Positions 37,641 through 48,129 of a stretch of 64,000 nt of DNA are shown piece by piece. Origin of the DNA: Cryptomeria japonica (Eukaryota > Streptophyta > Pinopsida > Cupressales > Cupressaceae). Position numbers and translations under genes: made by a program. Below the pieces are notes generated by a model. The model had not been told where the DNA came from and did not search any database. It was given only the letters and a program-made list of their open reading frames with translations. Numbering within the stretch: the first letter of the stretch is position 1; every line of letters starts with the position of its first letter. Location: positions 25,202,501 through 25,266,500 of the forward strand of contig NC_081412.1 of the NCBI RefSeq assembly GCF_030272615.1. The letters run 5' to 3'.

Positions 37641-37747
37641 TATCAAAATGCTGTCGAAAACGTCAGATCTGCAACTTCAAAATACAAAATCTACAACAAG
37701 GATGTTAAATGCAAAAAGGGACAAGAGTCCCACCGGGCATGTCAAAA

Positions 37748-38514
37748 TGTATATGGTGAAAATGGATAACAATAATAACGATATTGAAAGGCTAAATGAA
37801 ATCAACCACAAAACCCTAACCTAACAACAACAAAGATCCACCATAACATATGAAGATTACCTAAGACAATGCAAGTCAAATGAAATTACAAAGATTATAC
37901 CATCACATGTCCAATAGGGTTTGGATCTCCATTCTTCCTATCTCCATTGATCTTGTTTGATATATTTGTTCTCAGATTTTATGTGCACAAGAGCTCAATA
38001 AAGAACAAAATGTGGTTGCAAGTAGGATTGTAGTGTAGTCAAGTGCATAAAATTCATTAGCCAGGGTTGATAATGAAGGAAGTATCCTCCTATATAGAAG
38101 GCACTATATGAAATGGAGGGATAAGATTGAGAGGTGTAAAAGGAGGTCAGCTATGATAAGAGGGTAGGTAGAGGAAATAATAAAATAATGAAAGGGGTAG
38201 GTAGTGTATGAATTAAGAGATGAATGACATGTGTCATGGGTAGAAAAGGTTAATGAATTAATTAAATAAATAAAGATTTATTTAATTAATAGAAGAAGTG
38301 GGATCAATTAAATAAATAAGATATTTATTTAATTTAGGAAAATGATAATTTAAATAAATAAATGTATTTATTTAAATGAGAAATAAGGCTAGAAGAGGAT
38401 AAATGAATTAATTAAATAAATAAAGATTTATTAAATTAATAGAAGAATTAAGCTTAGATAATTAAATAAATAAAATATTTATTTAATTAGACATGACAAT
38501 TTTAGGTGTCTACA
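37748..38514 (-). repeat. 5' LTR of gypsy copy 2
   Basis: 767 bp and the partner of 22363-23128. It differs by about 16 substitutions and one extra A. The AT-rich inverted repeats lie at 38252-38490. Confidence 0.96.
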
Positions 38515-38519
38515 GGTAG

Positions 38520-39205
38520 TATATGTGTATTTTCTTCTAATGTTTTCCCCTTACACCCCATAATTTTATTAATAGATCCTAATATCTAGAGGTGTTGGTC
38601 CTTCCCCTCATGCGTCATGCTCTTATTGTCCCAAATTACATTGGGGACATCATTCTTTCCCCCTATTGCACATATTTAAAAAAATTTCATATTGTCTTGC
38701 ATATGCGGAGGCAAAAATCTTAACTTCACTTGCACATGCACTTTTCACTATTCCATTCACATGACTTAACCATGTCCCAGTGGACATTTTACCAATTTGG
38801 GGGAATCATGATTTATGCAATATATATCACATACTTGACCATGTTCTAAGAGTTACATTAGGTATATTATGAGCCTTTCTTGACTGCATGTTGTGTTATG
38901 TATCAAAATATTCATCACCAATAGGGATATATCAAATCACCTTTACTATTGTGTTCTTACATTGAAAAATTTAGGCATATGCCTTTTTTAGTGTCTTACA
39001 TGATTATATAGGCATTCCCAACCATACAAGGCCATATCACCAATTTTACTTGCTCATGCTAGTAGCAACCTTATTCCTTGATATTATCTCCAACTATGTT
39101 CTAATAACAATTCTATCATGTTGGGGACATCATAAGTTACATTTTATGTATCACATTGTGTACTTGCATGACCTAACCATGTTCTTCATTATGATTTAGA
39201 GGAGG
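38520..39205. other. Unclassified AT-rich stretch right of copy 2
   Basis: No ORF or domain was seen. The part at about 38980-39160 resembles 40400-40560 on the other side of the copia remnant (shared: 'ttacttg..catg', 'cttgatattatct'). It may be decayed copia interior or the flanks of that fragment. Confidence 0.4.
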
Positions 39206-39227
39206 ATATTTGGTATTATTTATGATT

Positions 39228-40330
39228 TAGAGGTTGAGCAAATGGATGTGAAAATTGCTTTCCTTCATTGTGATTTAGAGGAGGATATTTATATGACAAC
39301 AATAACACTACATGGTAAAAGATAAAAGTAATTTGGTTTGTAAATTGAAGAATATTTGTATGGCCTCAAAATGAGTCCTGGGATGTGGTACCAAAATTTT
39401 GATATGCACATGTGTTGAGTTTTAGGACTTGCACATTCTAAATAAGATCGCCGTATTTATTATTAATCTAATGGTGTTCATTTCTTATACACGGTATTAT
39501 ATTTTGATGACATGCTATTCATTAGTAAGGGGAAAGGTATAATTCCAAAACTAAAGCCTCAACTTGTAACTAAATTTGAAATGAAATATTTTTGGTGCAA
39601 CTAAACACATTCATGGGATGGAAATTAGAAGAGATAGAGTGAATATAAATTTATAGAGCTAGGCCAAAGTAAGTATGTGAATTCAATTTTACAAGGGTTT
39701 AACATACAAAATTGTAGACCATTGTGTGTTCCCTTTATAGTTGGAATGAAATTATCTAATTTAGGTCGTCCTACATCACCATTAGAGATGAAATACATGA
39801 GCATAATGCCTTACCAGAGTTATTTCCAGATATATGTCTCATCCTGGTAGAGTTCATTAGGATGCAATTAAAATAGTGTTGAAATATACCTCGAAGTATT
39901 ATTTATGTTATTATGGTAATTTAACAAGAGAACATTCTTCTTGATATTTATGGTTATGTGGATTCAGACTGGGCAAGTGTTGTTGATAGAATGAGATCCA
40001 CTAGTACTTATGTGTTTACTTTATTTGGTGGTGCAATTAGTTGGATGAGTAAGCAACATCATATGGTTGCTTTGTCCACTATTGAATTTGAGTATATGGT
40101 AGCTACTCATGCTTGTAAGGAAGCAATTTGGCCTAAGAGTCGTGTTAAAAAATTAGAATAAAACAAGTTGTAGGAACAATTTATTATGGTAGTCAGAGTG
40201 TAATCTACCTAGCTAAAAACTCAACATTTCATGCCAGTACCAAGCACAATAATGTTCAATATTATTTTGTTAGAGATATGGTTGAGGATGGTAGGGTGAA
40301 GCTGGTATTCTTTATATATCAAAACATGCA
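39228..40330 (+). pseudogene. Ty1/copia remnant: RT and RNase H
   Basis: Reading with frameshifts gives EQMDVKIAFLHCDLEEDIYM (39235-39295), matching the copia RT motif QMDVKTAFLHG. LYGLKMSPGMWYQNFD (about 39357-39405) and YFDDMLFISKGKG (about 39500-39540) at the catalytic site follow. The cleanest piece, 39958-40161, is the RNase H part: DSDWASVVDRMRSTSTYVF, ALSTIEFEYM and ATHACKEAIW. After it come GTIYYGSQSVIYLAKN and VRDMVEDGRVKL. Gag, protease and integrase are absent. It is badly decayed. The PBS-like site at 22325, on the far side of gypsy copy 2, could be its 5' end. Confidence 0.85.
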
Positions 40331-41204
40331 TTGACATTTTTTATATATTACCTCACCCATACCATTGTGTTCATTTTGCACCATTGGAGTATGTGCCATA
40401 CACAAATATATATGTGTTCTTATCCATATAAGGTCATAATGCTACTTTCACTTGCCCATGTTAAACCTTATTACTTGATATTATCTATAATAATATGCTT
40501 ACCACAATTATCATTTGAGATGTTGTACATGTTTATCATACAATGCATTCATTTAAACTATTACTTTACATCATTGATGTACACACATGCTTGACTTACA
40601 TTTACATTTCACATATTGTTTTTACCTCTCCTACAATTCATTGTATCTTACACATGCAACCAATTAGTAGGGACACATTTTGTTTTTAATATTCTCATGC
40701 AAAGTTTTATAAATAGTTGAAGGTTCCTATAGAGACTCATCTATAATACGTGTCATGCCAAATGCCTTGTCACCCATTAACTAACAAGTGAGGTAGGATA
40801 TTACCACATTTTTATATAGGTAAAATCTCTCTAACCCTATTTCAACCTCTGCCTTATGATTGTTGACAATAAAATTCAAATTATAATGTTCTTATTTCTA
40901 CTTGCCTTATATAAGATACCCATACCATATTTTCCCTCTATTTTACATGTTTGTATGGAGAATACATACCAAAGAATAAACCTACACACTAACATTTACC
41001 AGGGTCGACTTCTTTACATGGAACCTTGCAATATCTTTTTATGTTTGAATATTACTTAGTATGCAAGTTTATGAGTATTGTGTACTTTAAGATACATGAT
41101 CATTATAATATTCACATGCACTTCAAAGTGGGAAAAATATTAATTGTAGTTTTTGTATGCCCATGCCATTTTCTAAATTTTTATCTTTTTTTTGAGAGAA
41201 TGTG
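40331..41204. other. No gene seen; decayed repeat-like sequence
   Basis: AT-rich with only short ORFs (up to 87 codons) that show no similarity I recognise. The left part resembles 38980-39160. A copia 3' LTR was looked for and not identified. Confidence 0.45.
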
Positions 41205-42540
41205 CTAGGTACGTATACATATTAACGAATTGCACAATATGAAGTAGTCACCGGTTAAGAGGGACCTCAAAGAGATCAATTCGAACCGGTCAGCAAGAGT
41301 AAACACAACAGAAACACAAAGATATGATGGAGGCAATGCATAATAGATTGTATTATAACATGAAAATTGATTACAACCAACTGGTAACAACCAGGTTATA
41401 TAAACCGGCTCACATGCTTGCTAAAACATGCTCAAAGTACAAAATAGGTCACAACCGGGACCTTCAATCTTAAGATCTATCTTCTACGCTTAATTTAGCT
41501 ATCTTGTTGTTCGATTGTTACATTCTAATGCTCAATTACAATTATATATACGATCCAAATGGATCCAATCGGCCAAAAAGGGATCGAAACCCGAAGAACA
41601 AGACCTAACGTGTAAAATCAACAAGGTCGGCCTCTGCCAAGAGATTACTCCAGATAATCCAAAGGATGAAGTGTAGATCACGGGAAAAGGTTGACCACAC
41701 ACCAAGTAACATTGGAATCAATGCCCAAGGCTCCGCAAGTTTCAAAAGGGGTTATGGTAGATCACCAAAATAGGTTTAGGCAACCGGTAACAGGAAATTG
41801 TAAAGGAAAATGATAGCGATAACTTGCCAAAAAATGATCCAAATGCGATGCGGTCTGGAAATAAGAAAGATGATCAAGTCTTTAAGTAGAATCCAACTCC
41901 ACAGGATCCGGTGAGCCAAAACCGGTACACATAGATGCAAGATTGCTATGAACCGAGGATGCTCCTGCATTAGATATCTGGGGTTGTTGAAAAAGTGAGC
42001 CTCTCACTTTGCTGGGGTCAGAGGAAAACCAAGGCGGTCTACCTCTGCCTGAAAAATCCAAGATGAATCTTCAACTGGTCTATTCTTCCACTACATAAGA
42101 TACTCTTTATACTGACTGCTCCGGGTACTACGCCCAATCCTACTACCCAAAATTTCTTCAATCTAATCTGGTTCCTTTTAGGGCAACTGTTTCTCCAAGT
42201 CTGCAATAGTGTCCTCATTGAATTTTGGTTCATGATACTCATGAAGATCTGCAATGTTAAACATAGGTGAAATACTCAGACTATCCGGTAACTCCACTTC
42301 ATATGCATTTCCACAACTTAATTTCCTCAAAATTCTCCAAGGTCCAAACTTTTTCATCTGTAATTTATTATAAGTTCCAACCAGGAATATTTCTTTTCTC
42401 AAATATACCATCACGTCATTACCAACTTCAAATTCCTTATGTCTCCTCTCCTCATCTGCCTTCTCCTTATAACAAATGAAATTCATGTCCTCCAACTTAT
42501 CCACCTCTTCCATTTGGTGGAACAAACATATTTTGTATCA
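41205..42540 (-). mobile_element. 3' remnant of a chromodomain Ty3/gypsy (chromovirus)
   Basis: The minus-strand reading at 42178-42525 gives the pol C-terminus: FEVGNDVMVYLRKEIF, VGTYNKLQMKKFGPWRIL, GNAYEVELPD and FNIADLHEYHE. After a stop the same frame continues into a chromodomain-like stretch (about 41995-42150) with SSQYKEYLV and WKNRPVEDSSW. Chromodomains at the pol C-terminus direct integration to marked chromatin (established knowledge). To its left, 41220-41990 is ACCGGT-rich and probably 3' LTR, but no LTR edges were found. RT and the integrase core are missing. Confidence 0.8.
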
Positions 42541-42851
42541 TGGGCAACCTTTGGCCTTATGCTTTCCAAAACAGGAATATTTTCTTTACAAAAAAGGCAT
42601 CATTAAAGTCGAAGATCTCTAGGATTTTAATACATTTAATTGGTTACCATGGCATCTTGTTAAAGCACAATTTAATTTGAATAACATATACAAATATTTT
42701 ATCATCCTTGTGGAAGCTCCAGTGGCACTAGATTTATCTACGAAACTATGTACTCCAATTCAATGTAGCTTTTTCAAACACTGGCTATGGCTATCTTCTC
42801 ATCCTTTCTTGTTTTTTCCCTTAAGAAAGATATGTTGAACACTACCGAAGG

Positions 42852-42868
42852 TATATATATATATATAT
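42852..42868. repeat. (TA)n microsatellite
   Basis: Eight to nine perfect TA units. Confidence 0.95.
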
Positions 42869-43166
42869 TTAACTATTTAAAATGAAAAAGGCTTTCCATC
42901 AAAGAGCTCACTGCTCCATACCTGTTGACTAAGGCACACAACCTCAAACAAGATACAAAGAGGACTTGTTCAATTGAAGATCACTTCTTTAGGGCAAGGT
43001 ACAAGTTGCTTTACAAAATAATAGCAATAGTAGATCGAACTCTATACAAAAAAGCATTTGTTCAAATGTAGATAACAGTTCACAATGTATAATCATTTGT
43101 CTGTTATGTACATCTTCAAAACTTTGCACTTCCTTCATGACACTATTTTTGCATCCATCAATCTCA

Positions 43167-43167
<1 letters not shown>

Positions 43168-43197
<30 letters not shown>
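43168..43197. repeat. (TC)n microsatellite
   Basis: Fifteen perfect TC units, preceded by a few imperfect ones. Confidence 0.95.
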
Positions 43198-44059
43198 AAC
43201 ACAACCAATTTTCTCAATATATATTGATCGAATCCAAAATAAATTTCATTAGGTTAGCCAAAAGAATATGCAACATATACATAGCATCAACCCAAAAATA
43301 TATCATTTGGAAGGCATAAATGATGCGTGAGGGTTCACACCAAGTTGACATACCTTCCAATCAACATTAAAAAACCTTTACACATAACCGCTCGAACCAA
43401 TATGCATAAACCGATACAAAACTTAATATGCTAAAATCACACTTTCTTATCCTAAACCTAAAACCTAAGTTCAAGTGGTTCACCCCAAAAGAACCACAAC
43501 ATCTTAGAAATTGATTTACGATATTGTCATGACGAGAATAGCAAAGTAATCCTCCACAACTTTGTCAACAAACAACTATCTAGGGAAACTAGAAATATAA
43601 AGACAAACCACCCAAATAGTTTTGCAATAGTCAACATGATCATTTGAGACATATTCGGTACAAACATTCATTCGAGACCATAATAAGTGTCACCGTAGCA
43701 AACACCGAGGGTAATAGAATCACTTTTGAACTAGGTAAGGAGCACCAAACTTTCAAAACACACATTAAATCATTACCTCATATCATCTTAGAATCAACAT
43801 AACATGAATCTGCAATCAATTCTGTAGCATAGTATCATAGAAATAGACATCTAGACCATCAACCATATACACCATACATCAATTGAATATATACATATCC
43901 GACTCACCAACAACAACCAAGTCACATAGGATTGACAATGGTTTGACATCAATGACAACAAAGACATCCGTATGTGCAACAAGATATATTTGTAGTTGCT
44001 TCCTACTCTACCCATGAAATCTCATTTGAATATCAAATAAAATTGTAAATTTAGTGATT

Positions 44060-44895
44060 TTTTTTGGGCAAAACTCTCTGGTGAAATTTGGAAATGAAAA
44101 ATTAATGTTGAAGCACAATTAATGGCTTCAAAGATATTACATTGTAAGTTGCCTATTGGTGGTAGGTTGAGGTGTATTATGGTTCAACCCATTTATTGTC
44201 CTTTTTATAAAAAATATGAAGATATGAGGCACGCTTTTTGGAGATGCCAGTTTGTTAAAAAAATATGGAACTTTGTTTTTCTCTATTTGCCAGTTATATT
44301 TGGTCAGAATCGTAATTGGAAAGAAGCATTACTTGGTATTGGGTTGCATAATAATGTTATTGGTGAAGGGGTTTGTCAGACTATTTTATTGCATTTATGG
44401 AGAGTTCGTTGTAAGGCAGTCTTTAATAACCATAACGATCACCCAAATTTTGTAGTTCTAAAACTTTACTCAAGACATACTTTACTGTCTTTCATCTATC
44501 TTCTCTCATTTGCAAGTGGATTCCAAGAGGAGCTTGAAGATGGACCTTCAAATTCAATGCATCAAGTGTCAAGTTGACCAGTTGCTTAGAAATAAGAAGA
44601 TCTTTCTAGCTCAGGGTCTTAGGCCTTTATTATGAAATGGCTATTGCTTTATGCTCGATTGGTCTTTTGTTTATGCATTTAGTTGCTGCAATTTTGAGTC
44701 TATCTTTTGATTCTATGCATGCTCTTTGTTATATTGTAGTTTTGAGTCTGTACTCTATCTTTTCTTTGCCCATGTATCTCAAAAATTGTATATGCTGTTG
44801 TTATCTTTCCTTTAGTTCTAGCTGAACAGTTTGATGTATACTTCTTTTGACTGTCTTTTTATAACTCTTATTGCATTCTTTCAATAAAAAAAAAA
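44060..44895 (+). mobile_element. 5'-truncated LINE with poly(A) end
   Basis: The ORF at 44122-44577 carries the Cys/His finger found after the RT in plant L1 elements: CPFYKKYEDMRHAFWRCQF, followed by KKIWNF. Upstream, FWAKLSGEIWK is the usual lead-in. The element ends at AATAAA (44883-44888) merging into an A-run that ends at 44895. RT, endonuclease and ORF1 are absent, as in most LINE copies, which lose their 5' part on insertion. The left edge is approximate and no target duplication was found. Confidence 0.72.
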
Positions 44896-45426
44896 CTACA
44901 TTCATTATGCATCTCTTCATTTTTATTTGTACTCAAGAAATACAACACTTTAGTTTGGTACTCTCAAAGAACTCTAAATTTTCACATTCATCTTAACAAC
45001 ATTTACATGACTAAGACCACTCATCAATCATTCACCTAGACTTTTAGTTAAAAGGTTGATCTACAATAAGACATCCCATAACAACATAATAACAATCCCT
45101 TAAAATTATTTTAGATATTATGAATTCTAAATACCACAAAATTCAAAAAGATAAATACGAGATCTCTATAATCCACCATAGCATTTCTAAAACAATGAGA
45201 CATATCTATAAATACAAATTTAACCCTTCACAAAATTGACTCCAGACAATACAAACAAAATTCTATAGTGTGAAGACTAAAAACATAAATTATCATCTTC
45301 CATCTCTCATCTAAAACATCCAAAATTTTAGTGCTTATTTGTCCTCCACGAAAGTGTATTTCATTTGATTACCTTAGTTAAAGCCCAGGGAAAAATTATT
45401 TTCTTTTCAATGACATCAGACGGGGA
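44896..45426 (+). other. Region upstream of the ARF-like gene
   Basis: No ORF or transposon signature was seen between the LINE poly(A) and the TATA box. It would be the proximal promoter of the gene starting at 45631. No specific cis element can be claimed. Confidence 0.4.
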
Positions 45427-45440
45427 TATATTTTTATATA
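45427..45440 (+). promoter_or_regulatory. TATA box of the ARF-like gene
   Basis: TATATTTTTATATA lies 191 bp upstream of the ATG at 45631. A transcript start about 30 bp downstream would give a leader of roughly 165 nt with no ATG in it. The spacing is typical; the assignment is inference. Confidence 0.5.
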
Positions 45441-45630
45441 CACCGATAAGCTTTAACGGGTCTTTTTAAGGTTGCGTGTTCTCCCCTTCCAAAAAGAGAA
45501 GGTCAATTACGCGTATTTTTAATCCTTCAAAAAATCCCATAGAAGACAGTGCCTCTACAACCACTTTTGAATTGAAAAAAATCAATTTATATTTGTCCTT
45601 CACAGATTTACAGTGCACAAAGAGAGAGCA

Positions 45631-45687
45631 ATGGGGCAAGCATTTCGCAAATTATTCGACAATATTTTCGGCAACAAGGAAATGAGG
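45631..45687 (+). CDS. Exon 1 of an ARF-family small GTPase (ARFB1-like)
   Basis: The exon encodes MGQAFRKLFDNIFGNKEMR and ends exactly at a GTAAGC donor (45688). This is the N-terminus of plant ARF GTPases, closest in my memory to the ARFB1 group (MGQAFRKLFD...FGN.EMR). It has Gly2 for N-myristoylation and the amphipathic helix that binds membrane when GTP is loaded. In ARF genes an intron commonly follows this 'EMR' in phase 0, as here. The start context is good (G at -3, G at +4). The next exon should begin with a VVMLGLDAAGKTT-type P-loop. I did not see it on the plus strand up to 64000, so the gene either has an intron of at least 18.3 kb or is a truncated copy. The role in vesicle traffic is known for the family. 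Confidence 0.68.
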
Positions 45688-48080
45688 GTAAGCTCCTCCT
45701 ATTTCTTGGCATTCCTCAAAACCCCATGCTGAGAAAACTGTTATACATATAAAATGGCATGTTATATATTCTGAAAACAAAAGGAGAAACCCCAATTCAT
45801 AAAATCAGTATAATGTTTTCTATTGTAAAACCTTTGTGATCCCATACGTAGTTCAATTATTTGTTTGACCTGATTAGATCTGAAGTAGAGTTTTTTTCTT
45901 TCTTTTTTTTCTCCTTCTCTCTCTTTTTTTTACCCCAAATCATGTTTGGTTGTTGGGAGTGGAAGTACAATTATTGGTTCAAATTTGTCTTTAACTTGAT
46001 CTTATCTATTGGACAGACTATACAGAATTAAATGCAGTATGTTACTTAATATTCTACATTAAGATGCCTCTGGGATATTTGGCCTTGGTTTCTATTCAGA
46101 AAGACCTTTTGCCTGAGCTCATCCCAATTGACAAGTTTGACTTTACGTTGTTATGTGGCTGTAATGCAGCATACTCTTTTTATTTATTAAATTATTAATG
46201 ACAAGATTTTTACAGATCAGTGCAAATTTGGTATAAATTTGTGTAAAATGTCACATGGAGATTAAAGTTTCCCTTCACCAAGGTACATAATAACAATCAA
46301 GATCGACGTGCATTTGTTTTACTTAGTAAACCAGTGCAACTTTTGCATTAGGGCTGTGGGACAGTGCCAAATATGTGGAAGTTTATATTAGTGGAAACAG
46401 GATTGAGTTACAGTATGACTCCGCAAGATGGTGTCTCTTCTTAAGTGCCCATTACTAAAAGAAATATTTTGGGCAAGGCTCTGGATTGTCTTTAAAATAT
46501 GGCTTCTCTTTGGGAATACTCATACCAAAAAAAAATTGGGCAAGGATATGGGTTGCATTTTAACTTGATCTAGGATGTGCTCTGGACCACGTTTTGAATA
46601 TTAACAAACATGGGTCACGCTTGTATGTATGTACCTATTCGTAGGATTTGTATGGTTCGGTCATGAATTCAACTCATGCCGAAGATTTTTAAAGAAGGGC
46701 CATGCTGGAATGTTTCCTATTTTAAAGATTTGTAGTCATAAATATTGCTAAAATGCACCTTATAAATTTATAATCATTCTACCACAATCTTAAATAATAT
46801 CCGGTGGAATTATGGGCTACTTGTTGCAGTGGGGAGATTTGGGCCTGGGTCACTATATTAACTGTGTAAAAAGCCATCGAGTTGGGGAGGGGGAGTGGGG
46901 CTACTACTACATTATTTGAGCCACAATTGATGGAAACCGTCCATTCAAAAAATGCAACAAAAGGTTATAACCAGGAAAAAATTGAGAGTAGGTCATGCTT
47001 AACTTTTCTACCCCAACCATTCAAATTGGGAACAATATGATCCATTTTCCACAATTTTCCTAGTTTGGGTCTTAGTCTATGGTCTGATGGAGGAGAGTTA
47101 CTTAAAATTTTTCAGTGGGTGCTGCTGAGAATTTTTAGGAGATTTTGTCAAACAGGTGGTCAAGCAGTCACTGTTTAAAGTCTTAGCTGAGAACTTTTTT
47201 TTGATCTGTAATTTTAGTTGAAATTTTTTAGGAAGCTGGTGACCCCATGGAAATTTTTAGCAGCAGGTATACTAAAAAATTGTACATGCCTTCTAATGAT
47301 TCCATGTGCCAAAAACTCCTAAATTGGTGGGGAAAATTTCCAGCCTCACCTCAAAGGGAACCACTGGAAGTCTGAGAACTAAAAAGTAAGGGCTCTGGTG
47401 CATAGGATAAGATTCGAATTTATCTTGTATCATTTTTTTGTGGTTGATTTTAATGGAAGGGAAAGTCCCATGAGATGAGGGAAAAGCTGCCACAGGATAA
47501 ATTTAGGAGCCTTATACAATCAGGTGGCCCAATCAATTTTATAGGAGAAGCTAACTGCAGTGCTATACATTCCTTTAGAATTTATCCAGAATTCATTGAT
47601 GAGAATCCTAAAAATCAAAATGCAGATGCCTTGCACTGGGGTCACATGGATTGAAAAACCTCTAAAATTTTGGGGGAAATTTTCATCCGCACACAACATG
47701 CAGCCACTGAAAGTCTGAGGGCAAAAGAATAGGGGCTTCAATTTTCCAGGACAAGATTTCAATTAATCCTGTTGCAATTTTTTCCTCATATCATGTGACC
47801 TGTCCTGCAAAATTTGCGAAGTGGAAGCTCCCTCAATGGAACTGCATCCTTAGAAATTTGAGCAATTGCAGCTTGATTGGGGCAGATTGGGCTAAATGGG
47901 GACAGCAGATATGCAGCTATTGCTCATGGATTATATTATCATATAGTAAGAGTGGATACATTTGTAGTTTGCCCCTGGAATATTTATATAGTTGGCAGCA
48001 GGAGGTATAAGTGGCACATCTTATACCCTAGGTTGGAATCTCTTTATGCATCCATTGATGATGACATTCAAGTCACCCTG
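45688..48080 (+). other. Start of intron 1 of the ARF-like gene (inferred)
   Basis: It begins with a strong donor GTAAGC. No second exon, long ORF or clear transposon was recognised up to about 47870. From about 47870 a minus-strand LINE RNase H-like tail may begin. The diverged direct repeat at 47200-47790 lies inside. Confidence 0.5.
47265..47795. repeat. Diverged direct repeat, period about 390 bp
   Basis: 47300-47450 and 47660-47790 align by eye. Both have '..ccactggaagtctgag..' or '..ccactgaaagtctgag..', a following A/G-rich stretch with AGGGGCT or AGGGCT, and 'aagatt(c/t)(g/c)aatt'. Identity is moderate, with indels. It could be the 3' tail of the LINE to the right or an old duplication in the intron. 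Confidence 0.55.
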
Positions 48081-48129
48081 ATATTATAGGCCCCTATATG
48101 CTCTCTTAATTTGAGCCTAAGATTAAACC

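Larger units (their letters stand above)
35494..37747 (-). other. 5' leader of gypsy copy 2
   Basis: A long untranslated leader lies between the 5' LTR and gag. It holds arrays B and C of CACAGACG motifs. Directly inside the LTR, after a TTT(T) spacer, the minus strand reads TGACATGCCCGGTGGGACTC. That is a candidate primer binding site (one base off a TGG start), but I could not match it to a specific tRNA. The ORFs here show no domain. The stretch at 36425-36790 is an unidentified spacer; the ORF 36452-36796 lies in it and has no recognised family. Confidence 0.65.
22363..38514 (-). mobile_element. Full-length Tat-type Ty3/gypsy element, copy 2 (16,152 bp)
   Basis: The LTRs at 22363-23128 and 37748-38514 both begin TGTATATGG and end GTGTCTACA (plus strand). 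The flanking 5 bp are GGTAG on both sides (22358-22362 and 38515-38519), a perfect target duplication. Hand comparison of the LTRs gives about 16 substitutions and one 1-bp indel, roughly 2%, so the insertion is fairly recent for a slow-evolving genome. Order on the minus strand: 5' LTR, 2.25-kb leader, gag-pro-pol, 1.7-kb spacer, antisense PMD ORF, repeat arrays, polypurine tract, 3' LTR. Two RNase H domains before the integrase, no chromodomain, and an antisense ORF near the 3' end are features of the Tat lineage (established knowledge). Confidence 0.96.
42541..44059. other. No gene recognised; two microsatellites
   Basis: The stretch holds (TA)n at 42852-42868 and (TC)n at 43168-43197. A reading at 42640-42840 looks mildly protein-like but has no recognisable motif and no clear exon borders. 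The remainder is AT-rich without long ORFs. Confidence 0.5.

Noticed and set aside
37725-37747. Assignment of the copy 2 primer binding site to a particular tRNA
   Set aside because: The sequence inside the LTR has a plausible layout but does not match any tRNA 3' end I can recall with confidence.
42560-42840. Possible exon with a protein-like reading
   Set aside because: No family was recognised, there are several stops, and no convincing splice sites bound it.
45690-48080. A second ARF exon (P-loop) shortly after exon 1
   Set aside because: I looked for a GLDAAGKTT-type reading on the plus strand and saw none here or in the transposon-filled rest of the window.
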